64,000 bases of DNA, from the NCBI RefSeq assembly GCF_001879205.1, contig NZ_MLFK01000006.1:186001-250000 (forward strand), read 5' to 3'. Position 1 is the first letter of the stretch. Each line of letters starts with the position of its first letter. A program made the translations under genes and the position numbers. This document shows positions 18,361-26,112 of the stretch, piece by piece. The notes beneath the pieces were generated by a model. The model did no database searches. It was given only the letters and a program-made list of their open reading frames with translations, and was not told the origin of the DNA. The DNA comes from Flavobacterium johnsoniae (GTDB lineage: Bacteria > Bacteroidota > Bacteroidia > Flavobacteriales > Flavobacteriaceae).

Positions 18361-18717
18361 CTACTGCTGAATTAATTTTTGTTTTAATTTGTAAATTTTG
18401 CTTTTTATGCTATTGATTTTTTCTATTTGATCCTCTGCAATTTCATTATTAAGATATTGCAAATCTTTTGCTAAAATCAAAAGATATTCTGTTTCATTGG
18501 CAGAACCTAAAGCGATATTGAGAAATTGATTAAATTCTTTGTCGCTATTTCTTCCACATCCTTCACTAATATTTGTTGGAATTGATGAAGAAGCTCTTCT
18601 AATTTGACTTATTAATCCGTATAATTCTTCTTTTGGAAAAAGAGAAGTTAATTTATAGATTTCTAAAGTAAAAGAATGACTTAGCTGCCAAATATCATAT
18701 TTTTTAAAATCTCTCAT
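18361..18717 (-). CDS. Four-helix-bundle protein (S23 / 23S rRNA intervening-sequence type)
   Basis: A 118-residue protein of the S23/four-helix-bundle family, first known from intervening sequences in 23S rRNA genes. It has the family pattern: YDIWQLSHSFTLEIYKLT, FPKEELYGLISQIRRASSSIPTNISEG, then the FLNIALGSANETEYLL helix. It lies between groES and groEL in the same orientation. It is flanked by copies of GCTTTAGGC (18341-18349 and 18735-18743) and by TATAGCCTACAGC-like simple repeats on the groES side. That context suggests it arrived as a small mobile unit. Its function outside rRNA genes is unknown. Confidence 0.9.
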   Translation of the reverse strand: MRDFKKYDIWQLSHSFTLEIYKLTSLFPKEELYGLISQIRRASSSIPTNISEGCGRNSDKEFNQFLNIALGSANETEYLLILAKDLQYLNNEIAEDQIEKINSIKSKIYKLKQKLIQQ

Positions 18718-18734
18718 TTTTGTTTTTTGCTTAA

Positions 18735-18802
18735 GCTTTAGGCAGTACTCTTTGAGCTTTTTGAAAAGCCTATAGCCTACAGCTTATAGCTTACAGCGAT
18801 TT
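18735..18802. repeat. GCTTTAGGC / AGCCTATAGCCTACAGC repeat flanking the S23 gene
   Basis: GCTTTAGGC (18735-18743) repeats the sequence at 18341-18349 on the other side of the S23 gene, and GCAGTA occurs on both sides. The rest is a string of related units (AGCCTATAGCCTACAGCTTATAGCTTACAGC) ending next to the groES stop. Confidence 0.5.
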
Positions 18803-19078
18803 TTAGATAATCGCAAGAATATCATCTTCGCGCATGATCAAATAATCAGTCCCTTCCAGTTTTAATTCTGTTCCGGCATATTTACCATAAAGTACAGTAT
18901 CACCTACTTTTACGGTCATAGTGTGGTCTTTAGATCCGTTTCCTACTGCAACTACAGTTCCTTTTTGTGGTTTTTCTTTGGCAGTATCTGGAATAAAAAT
19001 CCCTGAGGCAGTTTTAGTTTCAGCTGCAACAGGCTCAATAAGTACTCTGTCTGAAAGCGGTTTAATGTTTAAGGCCAT
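18803..19078 (-). CDS. groS: Co-chaperonin GroES (Hsp10)
   Basis: The 10-kDa lid of the GroEL chaperonin. At 91 residues it has normal length, with the canonical [13 protein letters not shown] start, the mobile-loop region around [20 protein letters not shown] and the terminal [13 protein letters not shown]. It starts its own transcript after the secG terminator. In the 139 bp upstream no CIRCE element (the HrcA operator) is visible, so heat control must work otherwise. Unusually, it is separated from groEL by an S23 gene. Confidence 0.98.
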   Translation of the reverse strand: MALNIKPLSDRVLIEPVAAETKTASGIFIPDTAKEKPQKGTVVAVGNGSKDHTMTVKVGDTVLYGKYAGTELKLEGTDYLIMREDDILAII

Positions 19079-19170
19079 GATTTTATATTATTATAGTTAT
19101 ACGTTTTTTAATGTTCTATTAACTTTCAGAAATTATGCCATGCTCTATAAACTGACATTTTTTCTTAAAA

Positions 19171-19200
19171 AAAATGCCAGCTTTGACAGGCTGGCATTTT
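19171..19200 (-). terminator. secG operon terminator
   Basis: An 11-bp stem AAAATGCCAGC / GCTGGCATTTT with an 8-base loop, followed on the minus strand by a T tract. It separates the miaB-to-secG gene run from groES. Confidence 0.88.
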
Positions 19201-19217
19201 AATTTATATCAAAATTA

Positions 19218-19559
19218 TTATTTTGCTGCAGGTGCTGCCGGAGCAGGAGTTTGTTGCGCTGGTGCAGCTGGTGTAGTTGCAGCAGGCGTTTCTGATTTTT
19301 CAATAATTTTAGATCCGGTATCACCTAAAGCTCCAGTAAAGCTTAAGCTTGAAAGTAAGATTAAAGCAATCAAAATAGTAGCTAATGTCCAAGTACTTTT
19401 ATCTAAAAAGTCAGTTGTTTTTTGTACACCGCCTAACATTTGAGTTCCGCTGATAGTAGAAGATAATCCTCCTCCTTTAGGGTTTTGTACCATAATCACT
19501 ACGATCAATAGAAAGCAAACTATTGTGATTAAAACTAAGAAAATTGAAAATGTGCTCAT
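19218..19559 (-). CDS. secG: Preprotein translocase subunit SecG
   Basis: A small subunit of the SecYEG protein-export channel. The 113 residues show two transmembrane helices (about 3-23 and 52-74) joined by the conserved loop VQNPKGGGLSSTISG. The Ala/Pro-rich C-terminal tail (TPAAPAQQTPAPAAPAAK) is typical of Bacteroidota SecG. Its gene starts 4 bp after the TPR gene ends, so the two are cotranscribed, and a strong terminator follows. Confidence 0.96.
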   Translation of the reverse strand: MSTFSIFLVLITIVCFLLIVVIMVQNPKGGGLSSTISGTQMLGGVQKTTDFLDKSTWTLATILIALILLSSLSFTGALGDTGSKIIEKSETPAATTPAAPAQQTPAPAAPAAK

Positions 19560-19563
19560 TGTA

Positions 19564-21243
19564 TTAATTGTTATTGTTATTTTGTTGTAAAATCTTTATA
19601 TCCGAAATACGGTCTGCAAAGAAACTAATTTTTTCTGGATATTTCAAAATTAATATTTCATATGCTTGTATAGCCTTTGTATATTTTTTTTGTTCTAAAT
19701 ATACACGGGCTAAAGTCTCTGTCATTAGGTATGAATTCTCCTCTTCGTTAATGTTAAACTGCACAGGCGGATTTGCCATAGTGGGTTTAATTGGAGAAAT
19801 TTTTGGGTTTGCTTCTATAAATCTGTCAATTATTTCTGCTTTTTTCTTTTTCTCTTCTTCGGCATCAATTACTTCAATCGCTTCAATTGTTTTTTTTTCA
19901 ACGGATTGTGTTTCTTTTGGTGTTTCTGAAGAAGTGCGATCAATAGGTTCTGCCCTTGCAAGTTGAAGCCATTCCTGAAAAGAATGTTTTTCACTAACAG
20001 AAAAATCTATCGGCTTTCCTATTTCTAAATTTTCCTGAGCTTCTTTTACATTTTCCGGAACTTCAGCTTCTGGAATTTCAATTTCCAGAAGTTCTTCTGC
20101 AGCTGGATTTTCGTCTATGGTTTTTTCTTCTTTTTCAAAAGTAACAGTGGCCGCTTCTTTAATAGAAACTAAAATCGATTCTTCGATCGGGTCAACGTGA
20201 ACTTCCGTAATTTCGTCATCTACCACTTCATCAAAAAAAGTTGTTTTAGCAATAGGCTGTCCTATAATCGGATCAGCAGATTTTTCTTCAACTTCTTTCA
20301 CTTCCTTAAAGGTGTTTAATATTTCTTCTTCACTTGGAGTTACAATAGATTCGTTTATAACTGGTTCAATTGTTTCTTCGGCAGTTTCTGTTACTTCTAC
20401 TTCTTTAAAAGTATTTAGAATTTCTTCTTTAATGACAGATTTGGTTATTTCGACTTCTTCTACCTTTTTAAAAGTGTTTAATATTTCTTCCTCGCTTGGA
20501 GTTATAATGGTTTCTTCAATAATAGTTTCTTCTTCTTCTTCTTCTTCTTCTTCAGCTTTTGTTACTTCCTGAAAAGAATTGAATATTTCTTCTTCATTAA
20601 GAATCGCGATTGGCTGCTCGCCAACTGCATCTTCCGTTAGTTCCTCAACTTCGGTTACTTCTTTAAAAGTATTCAGGATTTCTTCTTCGCTAAGAATTAC
20701 AATTGGCTGCTCGATTACAGGTTCAATTGTTTCTTCTTCTTTAGCTTCTATAAAAGTATCTTGCTCTGTTGTAGTAATGGACGGATCAATAATTGAGTCT
20801 GCTGTTTTTTGTTCTTCCTGAACTGGAGCTTCAAAAACGACAGTTGTAGCTTCTTTAATTGATTTTAGAATAGATTGTTCAATTGGATCGATTCTAACTT
20901 CAGGAGTTTTGGTTACTTCTTCGAATGAGACTACTTCACTGTCAAAAACTTTGATTTCTAAAAGATCTTTTAGTTTTTGATCGTAATATTCACTCTGAAT
21001 AGAAGTAAAAGTTTCAGAGGTGATAAAGTCAAACAAAACCGAACGATCTGCAGTATGTGCTGCTGTAACTTTTAATGCATAATTATACTTAAAGCTGTTT
21101 TGATTGTAAAGTCCTTTTAATCGAAGCGCTCTGGCACTTTGAAAATAGGGGAATTCATTCAAAACACTTCCTAATGCTTCCGCCTGCTTTTCAGTGATAG
21201 CATCGGGTTTGTTCATTAAGTAGGTATAATCAGTAACGTTCAT
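19564..21243 (-). CDS. TPR protein with acidic EEILNTFKEV repeats
   Basis: A 559-residue protein conserved in this position in Flavobacteria to my recollection; its function is unknown. The N-terminal ~100 residues are a folded domain (LNEFPYFQSARALRLKGLYNQ). The middle, roughly 110-400, is an acidic low-complexity region with five copies of an SEEEILNTFKEV-type unit, flanked by two copies of a DPIE(Q/E)SIL.SIKEA unit and including a run of nine Glu. The C terminus carries a tetratricopeptide-like pair (TLARVYLEQKKYTKAIQAYEIL...). No signal peptide is seen. It lies between lptE and secG in one gene run, hinting at envelope biogenesis. Confidence 0.8.
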   Translation of the reverse strand: MNVTDYTYLMNKPDAITEKQAEALGSVLNEFPYFQSARALRLKGLYNQNSFKYNYALKVTAAHTADRSVLFDFITSETFTSIQSEYYDQKLKDLLEIKVFDSEVVSFEEVTKTPEVRIDPIEQSILKSIKEATTVVFEAPVQEEQKTADSIIDPSITTTEQDTFIEAKEEETIEPVIEQPIVILSEEEILNTFKEVTEVEELTEDAVGEQPIAILNEEEIFNSFQEVTKAEEEEEEEEETIIEETIITPSEEEILNTFKKVEEVEITKSVIKEEILNTFKEVEVTETAEETIEPVINESIVTPSEEEILNTFKEVKEVEEKSADPIIGQPIAKTTFFDEVVDDEITEVHVDPIEESILVSIKEAATVTFEKEEKTIDENPAAEELLEIEIPEAEVPENVKEAQENLEIGKPIDFSVSEKHSFQEWLQLARAEPIDRTSSETPKETQSVEKKTIEAIEVIDAEEEKKKKAEIIDRFIEANPKISPIKPTMANPPVQFNINEEENSYLMTETLARVYLEQKKYTKAIQAYEILILKYPEKISFFADRISDIKILQQNNNNN

Positions 21244-21350
21244 TTTTTGTTTGTTTAATCGTTTATTTGTTTAACTGTTAATCGATAGTTTGTACTTGTT
21301 AGATCATTTTATCGATTAAACGAATAAAAGATTTAACAGTTAACCAGAGA

Positions 21351-21860
21351 CTACCATTTAGCCAGTGATTCATTAAAAATATCTTGGGTGATTCTTTCGA
21401 AAATAGTTTTTACAGCTTCATTTAAAACAGATCCGGTTGGCAGGGCAGATCCCGGAAAATCATAATAAAACTCAAATGGTTTTTCAAAATCGTCACTTTC
21501 TTTCTTTTTGTTTGTAAACCTAACATTCACCCTAATCGTTAAACGGTTTTGAGCCGCAGGACGTTCTGGATCTGCAGTTGCGGTCATAGGAGTAGTTCTA
21601 AAGTCAACAATTTCTCCTTCATAAACTAATTCTCCTCCTGTACTTACTAGGTTTAAATTGGTTTGATTCATGATTATATCCTGCAAAGCCAATGTAAAAT
21701 CCCTGTCGATTCCTGGTTCGATTAGGTCAGCATTATTCTGAAAAAAGTTAACCTGAAAAGTTTTAGCGTCTACTGGTGCTGCACCTGTAAAGTTATAAGC
21801 TCCGCAACCGCTAAAAGTTGTTGCAACTAATACTATAAAAAGATATTTTAAGTGTTTCAT
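21351..21860 (-). CDS. lptE: LptE-family lipoprotein, LPS assembly
   Basis: A 169-residue outer-membrane lipoprotein expected to plug the LptD barrel and help place lipopolysaccharide. A lipoprotein signal ends in FSGCGAYNFTG, with the lipid-bearing Cys at residue 19. The downstream pattern (FQVNFFQNNADLIEPGIDRDFTLALQD..., then a strand-rich core and a terminal helix) matches Bacteroidota LptE. It is encoded between the sigma-54 activator and the TPR/secG pair, in a gene run devoted to the envelope. Confidence 0.88.
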   Translation of the reverse strand: MKHLKYLFIVLVATTFSGCGAYNFTGAAPVDAKTFQVNFFQNNADLIEPGIDRDFTLALQDIIMNQTNLNLVSTGGELVYEGEIVDFRTTPMTATADPERPAAQNRLTIRVNVRFTNKKKESDDFEKPFEFYYDFPGSALPTGSVLNEAVKTIFERITQDIFNESLAKW

Positions 21861-21959
21861 TTTGTTTTATAAAAATTGCTTCGTCATTTTGCTGACATCA
21901 GGGTCAAAGATATTCATTTCGGTTAAAACATTTTTGTGTCTTAACATCTTTGTAGCAAA

Positions 21960-23216
21960 TTACAAATCGAATTGTTTAATTTTTCGGTATAATGTTCTTT
22001 CAGAAATGCCTAATTCGTCTGCTGCCGCTTTTCGTTTTCCTTTATTTTTTTCTAATGATTTTTTGATCATTTCGATTTCTTTCTGTTCCAAGCGTAAAAC
22101 TTCTTCTTCCTCAATAGTTTCGGCAAATAAATAATTATCCTCCGGAATCTGATAGTTTTCTTCGCGTACTGCAGGCGTCATGACGGCTGTTCTTGGTTCT
22201 TCTTCAAAATCAATTTCGCTGTCATTTTCCTGTGAACCGTATATTTTCTGAATTAAATTGGGATTAATATCCTGCACTTTTGAGGTGCCGTTTTTCATTA
22301 ATTCTAAAGTCAGTTTTTTTAGGTCATTTAAGTCGCTTTTCATATCAAAAAGGACTTTGTATAAGATGTCTCTTTCAGTACTGAAATCGCTTTCTTTCTT
22401 TTTGTCGCTTATTACAGAAGGTAAATTGCTTCCTTCTGTTGGTAAATAAGAAGATAGTGTAGCAGCAGAAATATCACGATTGGTTTCTAAAACCGAGATT
22501 TGTTCTGCCACATTTCGAAGCTGTCGAATGTTTCCGTTCCATCTAAATTTTTGAAGCAGCTGTACAGCATCGTCATCTAATTTTAATGGGGGCATTTTGT
22601 ATTTGTGAGCAAAATCGGCTACAAATTTTCTAAACAATAAATGGATGTCTTCATTTCGCTCACGCAAAGGAGGTAATGTGATCTCAACCGTTGTTAAACG
22701 ATAGTATAAATCCTCACGGAATTTTCCTTTTTCGATCGCATTAAATAAATTGACATTTGTTGCGGCTACAATACGAACATTGGTTTTTTGAACCTGAGAC
22801 GAACCTACTTTTATAAATTCGCCGTTTTCAAGAACACGAAGTAAACGAACCTGGGTTGTTAGAGGCAGTTCTCCAACTTCATCCAGAAAAATCGTTCCGC
22901 CATCGGCTACTTCGAAATAACCTTCACGTGTGCTTGTTGCACCTGTAAAAGCACCTTTTTCGTGTCCAAAAAGTTCACTGTCAATAGTTCCTTCGGGAAT
23001 GGCTCCGCAGTTTACTGCAATATATTTACCGTGCTTTCTGTGTGAAAGCGAATGAATAATTCTCGGAATATTTTCTTTACCAACACCACTTTCCCCAGTT
23101 ACCATAACCGAAATATCAGTTGGAGCAACCTGAATGGCTTTTTCAATGGCGCGATTTAATTTTGGGTCATTCCCAATAATCTCAAATCGTTGTTTTATTG
23201 CTTGAACTGTTTCCAT
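21960..23216 (-). CDS. Sigma-54-dependent transcriptional activator without receiver domain
   Basis: A 418-residue enhancer-binding protein that drives RNA polymerase carrying sigma-54. The AAA+ domain starts almost at once, with Walker A GESGVGKE (41-48), the sigma-54-contacting GAFTGA loop (89-94), Walker B GGTIFLDEVGEL and an arginine-finger region FREDLYYRL. A Fis-type helix-turn-helix is at the C terminus (RKAAADELGISERTLYRKIKQFDL). There is no N-terminal sensing or receiver domain, so activity is likely set by expression, partner proteins or the ~110-residue acidic linker. It sits between miaB/lipoprotein and lptE. Confidence 0.95.
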   Translation of the reverse strand: METVQAIKQRFEIIGNDPKLNRAIEKAIQVAPTDISVMVTGESGVGKENIPRIIHSLSHRKHGKYIAVNCGAIPEGTIDSELFGHEKGAFTGATSTREGYFEVADGGTIFLDEVGELPLTTQVRLLRVLENGEFIKVGSSQVQKTNVRIVAATNVNLFNAIEKGKFREDLYYRLTTVEITLPPLRERNEDIHLLFRKFVADFAHKYKMPPLKLDDDAVQLLQKFRWNGNIRQLRNVAEQISVLETNRDISAATLSSYLPTEGSNLPSVISDKKKESDFSTERDILYKVLFDMKSDLNDLKKLTLELMKNGTSKVQDINPNLIQKIYGSQENDSEIDFEEEPRTAVMTPAVREENYQIPEDNYLFAETIEEEEVLRLEQKEIEMIKKSLEKNKGKRKAAADELGISERTLYRKIKQFDL

Positions 23217-23249
23217 AAACTAGCTATTTCTTGGATTTTTCAATTTTTT

Positions 23250-24209
23250 TTATTTGGCTGAATAATTAAAAATCAAACCGCTATCTTTTTTATTGTCAAC
23301 GGTTGAAATTCTTGCCATTTTACTAGGTAAGTTGTTTAATTGATAAGTATAAATGTTCTTATAAACATTGTCTACAGGTATGCCGCCAGATTCACTATTT
23401 GAATAAGTTGTTCTTATTAAATTATTTGTTCCGGTTCCTGTTACTCTGTCCTGAATGCTGCCTCTTTCTAAAACAAACGGATATTCATTGCTTAAAATAT
23501 AATTCATATAATGATTCATATAAACTTTATGAACAGGATTTGGTTTGTCGTCGTACTCGTAAGTAGCTGTATTTACATAAAGGCTTGCAGGACTGTCTGG
23601 CAGGTCATGAGTACCGTTTTGAGTCATTTTTAATAAAACAAGATTTTTATTATTGTCATATTTCAAAGTGATATACGAGTTGGTTCTTATTGGTCTGTTT
23701 TCTTTAGCCGGATAATCAACATAATCATGTTTAGAAATAAGTAATCCTTCATTATTAAAAGTATATTGAACTTTTATATGATTAAAGTTCGGATCTTGAT
23801 CAGAAACCAATTCGCCGGTTACAACATTATTATTGTAAGAGAACAACCAAACAAAAAGTTTTCCTTCTGTCCCCAACTTTCTGTTATCCTTTTCCATTTT
23901 AATAATTTGGCCATCATTATTATAAGTAAAAGTAGTTGTGGAAGGATTACTATCAGGGCTAACAGTTGTTTTTGTCATTTTATTATTAGAGTCATAAGCG
24001 AATTTTATAAGTATTTCTCCTGTCGAAAATACTATTTTTTCGTATCGACTGCCTTCATTTTCAAATAAATGTATATTTCCATTAGGACTGTCTTCTTTGT
24101 AACTTTTCAATATAGTTCCTTCTATATTCTCAGGTTCAGAAGATGAATTGTTATCGTTTGAACATGATACAATAAATAATGAGAACACTAGAATAATGAA
24201 TTTTTTCAT
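23250..24209 (-). CDS. Hypothetical lipoprotein with YD/RHS-like strands
   Basis: A 319-residue exported lipoprotein. The signal peptide MKKFIILVFSLFIVSC gives a lipid-modified Cys16, followed by a Ser/Asn-rich linker. The body has repeated strands such as KFAYDSNNKMTKT, FTYNNDGQIIKME and YTFNNEGLLISKHDY, which resemble the YD/RHS-type beta-strand repeats common in Bacteroidota surface lipoproteins. An ATG at 24266 would add 19 residues before the signal peptide and enter the heptamer repeat, so 24209 is preferred. Function unknown. Confidence 0.78.
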   Translation of the reverse strand: MKKFIILVFSLFIVSCSNDNNSSSEPENIEGTILKSYKEDSPNGNIHLFENEGSRYEKIVFSTGEILIKFAYDSNNKMTKTTVSPDSNPSTTTFTYNNDGQIIKMEKDNRKLGTEGKLFVWLFSYNNNVVTGELVSDQDPNFNHIKVQYTFNNEGLLISKHDYVDYPAKENRPIRTNSYITLKYDNNKNLVLLKMTQNGTHDLPDSPASLYVNTATYEYDDKPNPVHKVYMNHYMNYILSNEYPFVLERGSIQDRVTGTGTNNLIRTTYSNSESGGIPVDNVYKNIYTYQLNNLPSKMARISTVDNKKDSGLIFNYSAK

Positions 24210-24244
24210 AATAGATATAGGGATAAAACTTTTATATGTCTTTC

Positions 24245-24292
24245 TTTCAAGTTTCAAGTTACGCAAAGAACCTGAAACTTGAAACCTGAAAC
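24245..24292. repeat. Inverted heptamer repeat (TTTCAAG / CTGAAAC)
   Basis: Tandem TTTCAAG units on the left face CTGAAACTTGAAACCTGAAAC units on the right, so the transcript folds into a hairpin just downstream of miaB. It belongs to the family seen at 4274-4297 and 54195-54272. Confidence 0.75.
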
Positions 24293-24298
24293 TAATTT

Positions 24299-25744
24299 TT
24301 AATTCATTTCACTTAATCCAACAGCTTCACCTTTTAAAGTACCGCTGGTACAGCTTGTTATTTTTACGTTTACGAAATCTCCAATTTTATAATTCTCTTT
24401 CGGGAAAACTACAGTAATGCTTTGAGAGTTTCTTCCAGAGAATTCTTCTGTTGATTTTTTTGAAACTTTTTCAACCAAAACTTCAACCGTTTTTCCGACA
24501 AACTCTTCGCTTCTAAACCAAGCGTGTTTTTGTTGTAAGTCTACAATTTCCTGCAGTCTTCTGGCTTTGGTTTCTTCTTCAACATCATCTTTCATTTTTC
24601 TTCCGGCCAAAGTTCCAGGGCGTTCAGAATACGAATACATATAACCGAAATTGTATTTTACATATTCCATTAAACTCATTGTATCCTCGTGATCTTGTTC
24701 AGTTTCGGTTGGGAAACCGGCAATCATATCTTGTGAAATTGAAGCATCTGGAACAATTGCTCTAATTTTATCAATCAATGCCATGTATTCCTCGCGAGTG
24801 TGCAGGCGATTCATTTCTTTTAAAATTCGGTTACTTCCAGACTGAACAGGCAAGTGAATATGTTTGCAGATATTTGGATATTTAGCAATAACATGTAAAA
24901 TGCTTTCGTGCATATCCTGAGGATTAGAAGTTGAGAATCTAATACGCATTTTAGGAAAACCAACAGCAACCATTTCCAGCAATTGATCAAAATCTACTGC
25001 AGTTGCCTTTTGCATTTCAGAAGCGTTTACAAAATCTTTTTTCAAGCCTCCTCCGTACCAAAGGTAACTGTCAACGTTTTGTCCTAAAAGCGTAATTTCT
25101 TTAAAGCCTTTGTTCCATAAATCCTGAATTTCGGCCATAATACTTTGTGGCTCACGACTGCGTTCTCGTCCGCGTGTAAAAGGCACAACACAAAATGTAC
25201 ACATATTATCGCATCCACGAGTGATAGAAACTAACGCTGTAATTCCGTTACTCATTAAACGAACTGGTGAAATATCTCCGTAAGTTTCTTCTTTTGATAA
25301 GATTACATTAATGGCGTCGCGTCCTTCTTCAACTTCTGCCAATAAATTTGGTAAATCTTTGTAAGCATCAGGTCCAACAACAAGATCGACTATTTTTTCT
25401 TCCTCCAAAAACTGACTTTTTAAACGCTCGGCCATACAGCCTAAAACGCCTACTTTCATTTTTGGGTTAGTGCGTTTCACGGCATTGTATTTCTCCAGAC
25501 GTTTGCGAATAGTTTGCTCAGCTTTATCACGAATTGAGCAAGTGTTTACTAATACCAAATCCGCTTCTTCTAAAACTGAAGTTGTATTATAACCTCCGTT
25601 AGACAAAATAGACGCTACGACTTCACTATCCGAAAAATTCATCGCACAACCATAACTTTCTATAAAAAGCTTCTTAGTATTTTCGGGTTTATTTTCTAAA
25701 ACAAGACTTTCACCTTGTTTACTTTCTTCAATAATCTTTTCCAT
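24299..25744 (-). CDS. miaB: tRNA-2-methylthio-N6-dimethylallyladenosine synthase MiaB
   Basis: A radical-SAM methylthiotransferase that adds a methylthio group to i6A37 of tRNAs. The 481 residues contain the N-terminal three-cysteine cluster domain (YGCAMNFSDSE, NTCSIRDKAEQT, GCMAER), the radical-SAM CxxxCxxC in RGCDNMCTFCVVPFTRGRE, and a C-terminal TRAM domain (VLVEKVSKKS...SGRNSQSITVVFP). All cluster cysteines are present. It is the first gene of a minus-strand run leading to lptE and secG. Confidence 0.98.
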   Translation of the reverse strand: MEKIIEESKQGESLVLENKPENTKKLFIESYGCAMNFSDSEVVASILSNGGYNTTSVLEEADLVLVNTCSIRDKAEQTIRKRLEKYNAVKRTNPKMKVGVLGCMAERLKSQFLEEEKIVDLVVGPDAYKDLPNLLAEVEEGRDAINVILSKEETYGDISPVRLMSNGITALVSITRGCDNMCTFCVVPFTRGRERSREPQSIMAEIQDLWNKGFKEITLLGQNVDSYLWYGGGLKKDFVNASEMQKATAVDFDQLLEMVAVGFPKMRIRFSTSNPQDMHESILHVIAKYPNICKHIHLPVQSGSNRILKEMNRLHTREEYMALIDKIRAIVPDASISQDMIAGFPTETEQDHEDTMSLMEYVKYNFGYMYSYSERPGTLAGRKMKDDVEEETKARRLQEIVDLQQKHAWFRSEEFVGKTVEVLVEKVSKKSTEEFSGRNSQSITVVFPKENYKIGDFVNVKITSCTSGTLKGEAVGLSEMN

Positions 25745-25802
25745 TGTAAAATTTCAAAGTGCAAAGATAGCGTAAATACGGTCAATATGACAAGATGGCA
25801 GA

Positions 25803-25955
25803 GGAGAAATTTTAGATTTTAGTTCCAAAGCCTCGGGACAGATAGCAGATTGAAAGAAATCTCAAAAAAGCGTTAGCTTTTTTTACGCAAAACCTAAAAT
25901 TTAAAATCAATCCTGAGGCTTTGGGACTAAAATCTAAAATTAAAAGAATTTCTCG
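25803..25955. repeat. Large imperfect inverted repeat (MITE-like) upstream of topA
   Basis: The 368-bp gap between miaB and topA contains no gene. AGATTTTAGTTCCAAAGCCT (from 25814) is matched on the opposite strand by the sequence ending at 25935 (AGGCTTTGGGACTAAAATCT). The arms are about 25 bp with few mismatches and extend outward through GAGAAAT. Inside is a small hairpin with a T tract (AAAAAAGCGTTAGCTTTTTTT, near 25864-25884). This looks like a miniature inverted-repeat element or a fossil of one. Confidence 0.7.
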
Positions 25956-26086
25956 GTCATAATCGACTAAAAGTTGTACCTATATATATATTAAAGAATA
26001 TTACAGATAAATCTGCAATTTTAAGTTTCATAATATCAAAATACCTCAAAAATTCATTCGTAAGGTTAATATTTAAAAAAAATAAA

Positions 26087-26094
26087 TACTTTTG
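26087..26094 (+). promoter_or_regulatory. -7 promoter element (TACTTTTG) of topA
   Basis: Exact TAnnTTTG match 18 bp before the ATG at 26113. It overlaps the in-frame TTG codons of the longer reading, which supports the ATG. Confidence 0.55.
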
Positions 26095-26112
26095 TTGCAG
26101 AAAATAAGAGCA

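Noticed and set aside
18803-19217. Search for a CIRCE element before groES
   Set aside because: No TTAGCACTC-N9-GAGTGCTAA-like sequence was found in the 139 bp upstream; no HrcA control can be claimed.
20312-20821. Plus-strand Ser/Val-rich ORFs opposite the acidic repeat region
   Set aside because: They are reverse translations of the Glu-rich repeats (GAA/GAG read as TTC/CTC) with no independent support.
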